A stretch of 64,000 bases of DNA. It comes from Stropharia rugosoannulata (lineage: Eukaryota > Basidiomycota > Agaricomycetes > Agaricales > Strophariaceae). The notes under the pieces were generated by a model, which saw only the letters and a list, made by a program, of their open reading frames with translations, searched no databases and had not been told where the DNA came from. The stretch covers positions 1,550,001-1,614,000 of the forward strand of contig JANCIK010000007.1 of the NCBI GenBank assembly GCA_028532985.1, written 5' to 3'. The number at the start of each line of letters is the position of its first letter. Positions within the stretch are counted from its first letter, which is position 1. Below are positions 59,330 through 64,000 of the stretch, piece after piece. The position numbers and the translations under genes are program-made.

Positions 59330-60560
59330 TATTGGTAAGGTCTAGTAACCAGGAAGAAGCCAGGTGCACTACAAGTCATGTCTTGAGGTTGGGAAACCTG
59401 ATAATTAATTAAACAATCTTTATTCTTTGTAAATCCAGGTTTTAATCTTTTCTACTTGTAAAAATCAATTTTTGTGCTCAAAAGCCACCGGAAATTTGTT
59501 GGCCATACAAGACAGCAGCCAGCTGCACTACAAGACGTGTAAAAAATCTGCTGGACCTCACAATCAATTAAACAATCTTTACTTAATTTAAATCCGAGTT
59601 TTAATCTTTTCTAACTATAAAAACAATTCCTTATGTCCAAAAGCTGCCGGAAACCTGTTGGCTATCCAATACAGTGGCCAGTTACACTACAAGATGTCTA
59701 GAAGAGCTGCTGTACCTCATGATTAATTAAACAATTGTTATCCTTCTTAAATCCAGCCTTCAATTTTCTTTAATTGTAAAATTTTTTTTATACCCATAGG
59801 CTGCCGGAAATCTGTTGACTGTACAAGTATGCAACCAAGTAGTACTCAAATGTACTATAAGGTGTGTAAAGAAGCGGCAAGCCATCACAGATAAGTAAAC
59901 AATATTTATCTTTCATAAATCCGGATTTCAATCTTTTCTACTTGTAAAAATCATTTTTTGGGCTCAGAAGCCACCAGAAACTTGTTGTATTTATAGGTTG
60001 GCAATGAGGTATTGAGCAGGTGCACTGTGAAGCATGTAAAAAAGCTGCCGGACCTTAGAGTTAATTAAACAATATTCATCCTTCATAAATCCGGGTTTTA
60101 ATCTTTTCTGATCATAAAAATCATTTATTGTGTTCAGAGGCTCTTGAGGACTTGTTGGTAATAAAATCCGGCAGCCAGGTGCACTGCAAGGCAGGCATGT
60201 ATCAAAGCTGCCAGACCTCACAATTAATTAAACAATCTTTATCATTCATAAATCCAGCTTTTAATCTTTTATAATAATAAAAATCATTTCTTAGCCCAGA
60301 GGCTGCAAGAGACTTGTTGCCTCTATAGGCCGGCGGCCTGGTAGTGCCCAGGTGCATTATAAATCGTGTACAGAGGCATACAAACCTCACAATTAAATAA
60401 ACAATCTTTATCCTTGATAAATCCAGGTTTCAATCTTTTCTACTTGTAAAAATCATTTCTTATGCCCAGAGGCCACCAGAAACTTGGTACCTCTATAGGC
60501 CTGCACCCTGGTACATCAAATAAATGTACCATAAGAATTTTTGCCTCTGGACTTCATGAT
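59330..60560. repeat. Diverged ~165-bp tandem repeat array, about seven units
   Basis: Each unit carries, in order, an AATTAAACAATCTTTAT-like word, ATAAATCC, TTTTAATCTTTTCT, a TAAAAATCATTT-like word, and GGAAACTTGTTG. The first word recurs near 59408, 59565, 59725, 59893, 60063, 60228 and 60393, giving spacings of 157-170 bp. Units differ by many substitutions and small indels, so the array is old. The last unit fades after 60.5 kb. Confidence 0.85.
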
Positions 60561-61049
60561 CAAATTCTTTAAAATGCAAACCATACAATATCTACTTTTT
60601 TACAAAACAAAAAGGGTAATCAAGTATTTGAATTCTACTGACCCATAAAAATAATTTTAAGTGCACAAATCGGCGGTAAAAAATAGTAAATTTATATAAT
60701 ACCATTTGTCCAGCAGAAATATTCAAAAACCGGCAGAAATATTAAAAGTCATTGACTATAATCTATTATCTGGCTCTGCACACTAATTCCGCTGGATTTG
60801 CTTCAAAAATATATATATATAATGCTGCTGTAAGTTGTTTTTCTGCCAGATTTACATCACCTATATATGCAGATGCCATTTGTTGAAAATGGCCCTGTGA
60901 AACATGGTACTAAGATAGATTGCCATTAGCTCTGTGGATCACAGTATTATACTAGGTTGCCATTTGTTTAAAATGGCTCTGTGATCTATGGTATACTAAT
61001 AGTTCACTGAAGTCCCATATACTACAGTACCCAGCCACTGTCCTATGTG
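60561..61049. other. AT-rich stretch, nothing coding
   Basis: It contains two related words (CCATTTGTTGAAAATGGCCCT near 60886 and a close variant near 60960), each next to a CTGTGRWYYATGGTA-like stretch, suggesting a further small decayed repeat. No gene is supported. Confidence 0.35.
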
Positions 61050-61860
61050 GGATAGAGGCTTCTCATAATTTCTTGATCTTCTGGAAGACCATTGCAGGCA
61101 AGAAGGTCATTGACTGCTTCAAGCAACACTTCAACTTCTGCAGGAATCAGCAGAACTTCAAGGTAATTCCTACCTATACTTTGATCTGCCAAGTTGCTCA
61201 CTACCATTAGGAGAACTTCCCAATTATTCTTTGTTTTGACATCAAAGTCAGGAGGAAATACTTTGCTTCACCCACTGTGTTTGACTGCAACACTTATCTC
61301 CGCCACTGGGAGGCTGTCTGCGCCACTGTGATCACTGAATCCCTCTGAGAAGTTGCTGACATGCGGCATGACCTTGCCAACTTTTGTGCAGCGGCTTCAT
61401 CTGCATCCAAGTCTTGTTACGAGCCCTACAACCATGACAGTACTTGTCCAGGGTCCAAGGCTACACCCTTTTCGAAAGGCAGAGTCATTCAGTGTCATGA
61501 CCTCCACCCTTGCTTTCCTCATATGGCTATCACTCTGCTTTTCAGGGCCTGTGTGCCCCTGTTTGTCCCCTAGCTACATACTGTATATATACTGTAGCCA
61601 TTCACATGTAGCACCTTACCTTTGACCTTGTCGGTCTCCACCCTCCAATACACCACTGTTCTCATCTTTGCTCAGCCTTGCCTTCTTGTCTGGATCTTCA
61701 TCCTGACATTTGGAGTGACAACCAAGGTGTTATTGGTGCATGGGAGAAAGGCTGTGGTTGAAATTTTGCAGTCAATCTCTGCATCCACCGTTTTGATATC
61801 ATATCGTGACCCATCAGTCAGGCCACAGAGGCTCATCAGTGACAAGTAGACCACTGACAA
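61050..61860 (+). pseudogene. Decayed retroelement coding sequence
   Basis: Frames broken by several stops still read like a fungal retroelement. One segment reads NFLIFWKTIAGKKVIDCFKQ and then FDIKVRRKYFASP and FDCNTYLRHWEAV, reminiscent of a gag-like protein. A later segment reads HPDIWSDNQGVIGAWEKG, resembling the SDNxGVIGA motif of RNase H-type domains in Agaricomycete (DIRS-like) elements, followed by VNLCIHRFDIIS. In-frame stops and at least two frame changes mean nothing intact is encoded. Assignment to a particular superfamily is tentative. Confidence 0.4.
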
Positions 61861-61931
61861 TGCATGTCCCTAACATGTTCCAGGATGGGGTGCTAAGGAA
61901 GTGAAGGTAATGTGATGAAAAAGAATATTTT

Positions 61932-62992
61932 ATTCATCAGGAAAACCACTTTTTTTCAAAAAGACTTTTGTAGACATCTATGTGTCTCTTGGGAAATTTA
62001 GTGTCTTTTTGAGACATCAATATGTCTTTTGGTGAATTTTATGTCTTTTTTTATACTTTTAAAGGTCTTCTAGAGACTTCAGGGAAATATGTAATTCTTC
62101 CAATGTCTTTTTAGGTCTTTTCATGTCTTTTAAAGTCTTTCAATTTTTCTAAGTATTTAAATGTATTGATGTAATTGTATAAATCTTTTTATGTCTCTGA
62201 AAGATATTAAAAATGTCTCATAAAGTGTATTAAAAAGCTACAAAAAGACTCAAAAAGACATTTAAAGACATAAGAATCTGGGAAAAAATTGACATATGAA
62301 TAGCTATTGTCAACTAATACTTGTAATCTAAATTGTAGGTCTTATATAAAATACATCTGAACATGACTAAATTCAATGACCTGTGATGTAATAAATTAAT
62401 ATAGTCTAGAGCATTACCATCATATTTGACCTGCAGTGAGTCTATATACATAGGCACATGGTGTAGGGGGCAGTATACTGGTTTTAAGTCATGCATGAAG
62501 CTGTTGGTTTAATTCCTGGCAAATGCAAATTATTTCCACAACATAAGTTTCCCTTCCCATTGCACCCAAGTTAATGCAATAGTTTATTTGCCATTGTATG
62601 TCTATGTAATGTGCTGACTAATATAATTACTTCATGACAAATCTTAAGTACATTTAAATATACCTAATTACCTATCTACAAATACACTTACAAATACAAT
62701 CTAATCTATGTAGTAGTGATTTGGCTAAAATGAAGTTATGTTTTTAATGTTTTTATAAAGCAAAAATGTAACATTAAAAGATATTTAGAGACATCTGGAG
62801 ACATTATGGACACATAAAAAGATATTAAAGAGACTCCTAGAGACATAAAAAAGTCTTTAAAAGTTTGATACCTGGAGACTTTGCTTTAAAAGTCTCCTAG
62901 AGACCCAGGTCTCCTGGGGTCTTTTTGAGTCTTTTTAAGTCCTTTTAAAAAATTAAAAGACTTTTTTCAAAAAAGTGTTTTTCCTGGTGAAT
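61932..62992. mobile_element. 1.06-kb non-autonomous element with 38-bp terminal inverted repeats
   Basis: The ends ATTCATCAGGAAAACCAC (61932) and, reverse-complemented, ATTCACCAGGAAAAACAC (62992) are inverted repeats, about 33 of 38 bases matching by eye. Inside each end is a zone packed with GTCTTTTTGAG / CTCAAAAAGAC-type words in both orientations, so the repeats extend imperfectly for 200-300 bp. No transposase frame is present. I could not find a clear target-site duplication. Confidence 0.6.
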
Positions 62993-64000
62993 CTGCTGTG
63001 GCTGAAGAATAACTTGTGCTTACTAGGCAGTCATCAGTTTATTGCAGCCTAGGGATCTGTTCCCTTTATCATGTTTGTGGTGGATGGCACCTCCAAGGCC
63101 TTTCTTGATAAGTTGCTTAGCAACATTACTGATAAATAATATCAGGACAAATATAGCAAACATAGTGAGGATGCTACGTGGAACAGCCTCAATAGTGGAT
63201 GGTAGCACACTCCCACTCATCAAATTCTCCTTCTTTGTGCCTCACAAAATCAACATGCACCTTGGTGTCCTTTCTGATCAATCATTTGCAGAGAAATTCA
63301 CATGCCTCCTGGGTATAGAAAGCCTACCTTGGCTCAGAGAGCCTGTATAATTTCAGTTTCTGCATCTCAAAACAGAGTTTGTTAAACTTACTTGGGCCCC
63401 TTATTGAACTTAGCTTATCCTTTTCCACATCCAAGATCTGGTCTCTACTCTAGATTCGCACAACAATTGCAACAAAAGTCAGAGATTAATTTGACCTTTG
63501 ACCTGATATGGGTGCAGCAGGGCTAGTGTACAGGCAGAGACACTTTTCCTTTGCAGCCTTCTCTGCTACATAGAGATGTTCCATACCACCTGTAGCTGAC
63601 AGCATGCCAGTCAACAACATATGCAGGGCCAGATACGACCAGCTGTTTAGCTACATTGCCAGCAGGATGAATGACTTTATTTTAATTGAGCTAATGAGCA
63701 TTCAACAAGCATTTGAATCTTCAGTACAGGAACATACCAGTGCCAATGTATATACTAACAGGAGGATCAAAAGCACTTGTAGAACTCTGGAATGGTGTAG
63801 CAGTTGAATAGGTAGTGATAGAACCTGAACCTTCACACACACAGGTCATTGAGGGAGTCAAGGCTCAGTAAGAATTTTTGCCTTGGCAACAGGAATAAGA
63901 ACAGGAACAAGCAGAATCAGTAGTAGCTCACACCTTTTCACTGCAGGGTTCTGATGGTTTGGTTAACAGATTCACAATCGAGTCCTGGTATATTCCACTT
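62993..64000. other. End of window, no supported gene
   Basis: About 1 kb of moderately AT-rich sequence with short frames only (for example 63042-63350 and 63604-63807 on the plus strand). None has a recognisable motif. It may continue the decayed transposon interrupted by the 61932-62992 element. Confidence 0.4.

Overview
This window reads as nuclear DNA of a mushroom-forming basidiomycete (Agaricomycete). The support is: genes broken by many short introns (about 48-78 nt, GT-AG), several class I hydrophobins with a three-intron layout, a DUF6533 membrane protein, an aryl-alcohol dehydrogenase of the Phanerochaete type, and a decarboxylase of the fungal PSD-like/PsiD type. No tRNA or rRNA gene, CRISPR array or prokaryotic operon is visible.

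Layout. 0-9 kb: a DUF6533 membrane protein and a two-RRM RBMS-like RNA-binding protein, both on the minus strand. 11.4-13.1 kb: two hydrophobin genes, head to head, on the arms of a 682-bp inverted repeat that looks identical by eye, introns included. 13.3-15.9 kb: a relic and then an intact copy of a PsiD-like decarboxylase. 17.6-23.5 kb: a small basic protein, a bestrophin-family channel and an aryl-alcohol dehydrogenase, all minus. 24.0-31.7 kb: the large E3 ligase listerin (LTN1, ribosome-associated quality control) and a GNAT acetyltransferase, both plus. 32.2-39.2 kb: a conserved-looking unknown and a minus-strand tandem family of Ser/Thr-rich single-pass membrane proteins (two intact, one clear pseudogene, one faint relic). 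40.3-43.6 kb: a long Pro/Gln/Ser-rich protein. 45.5-47.4 kb: a tandem hydrophobin pair, one intact and one decayed. 48.1-48.9 kb: a small membrane protein. 50.0-57.2 kb: a very large GC-rich disordered protein of about 2,365 residues.

From about 57.6 kb to the end the character changes. The DNA becomes AT-rich and gene-poor, with a probable solo LTR, a 39-bp tandem duplication, an array of about seven diverged ~165-bp repeats, decayed retroelement coding sequence, and a 1.06-kb element with 38-bp terminal inverted repeats. This looks like the edge of a transposon-rich island.

The genes do not form one pathway. The themes that link them are local duplication followed by decay (hydrophobins twice, decarboxylase, membrane protein family) and cell-surface biology (hydrophobins, Ser/Thr-rich membrane proteins, DUF6533, bestrophin). 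Exon structures were worked out by hand from splice signals and reading frame; starts and minor exons of the multi-intron genes remain provisional.
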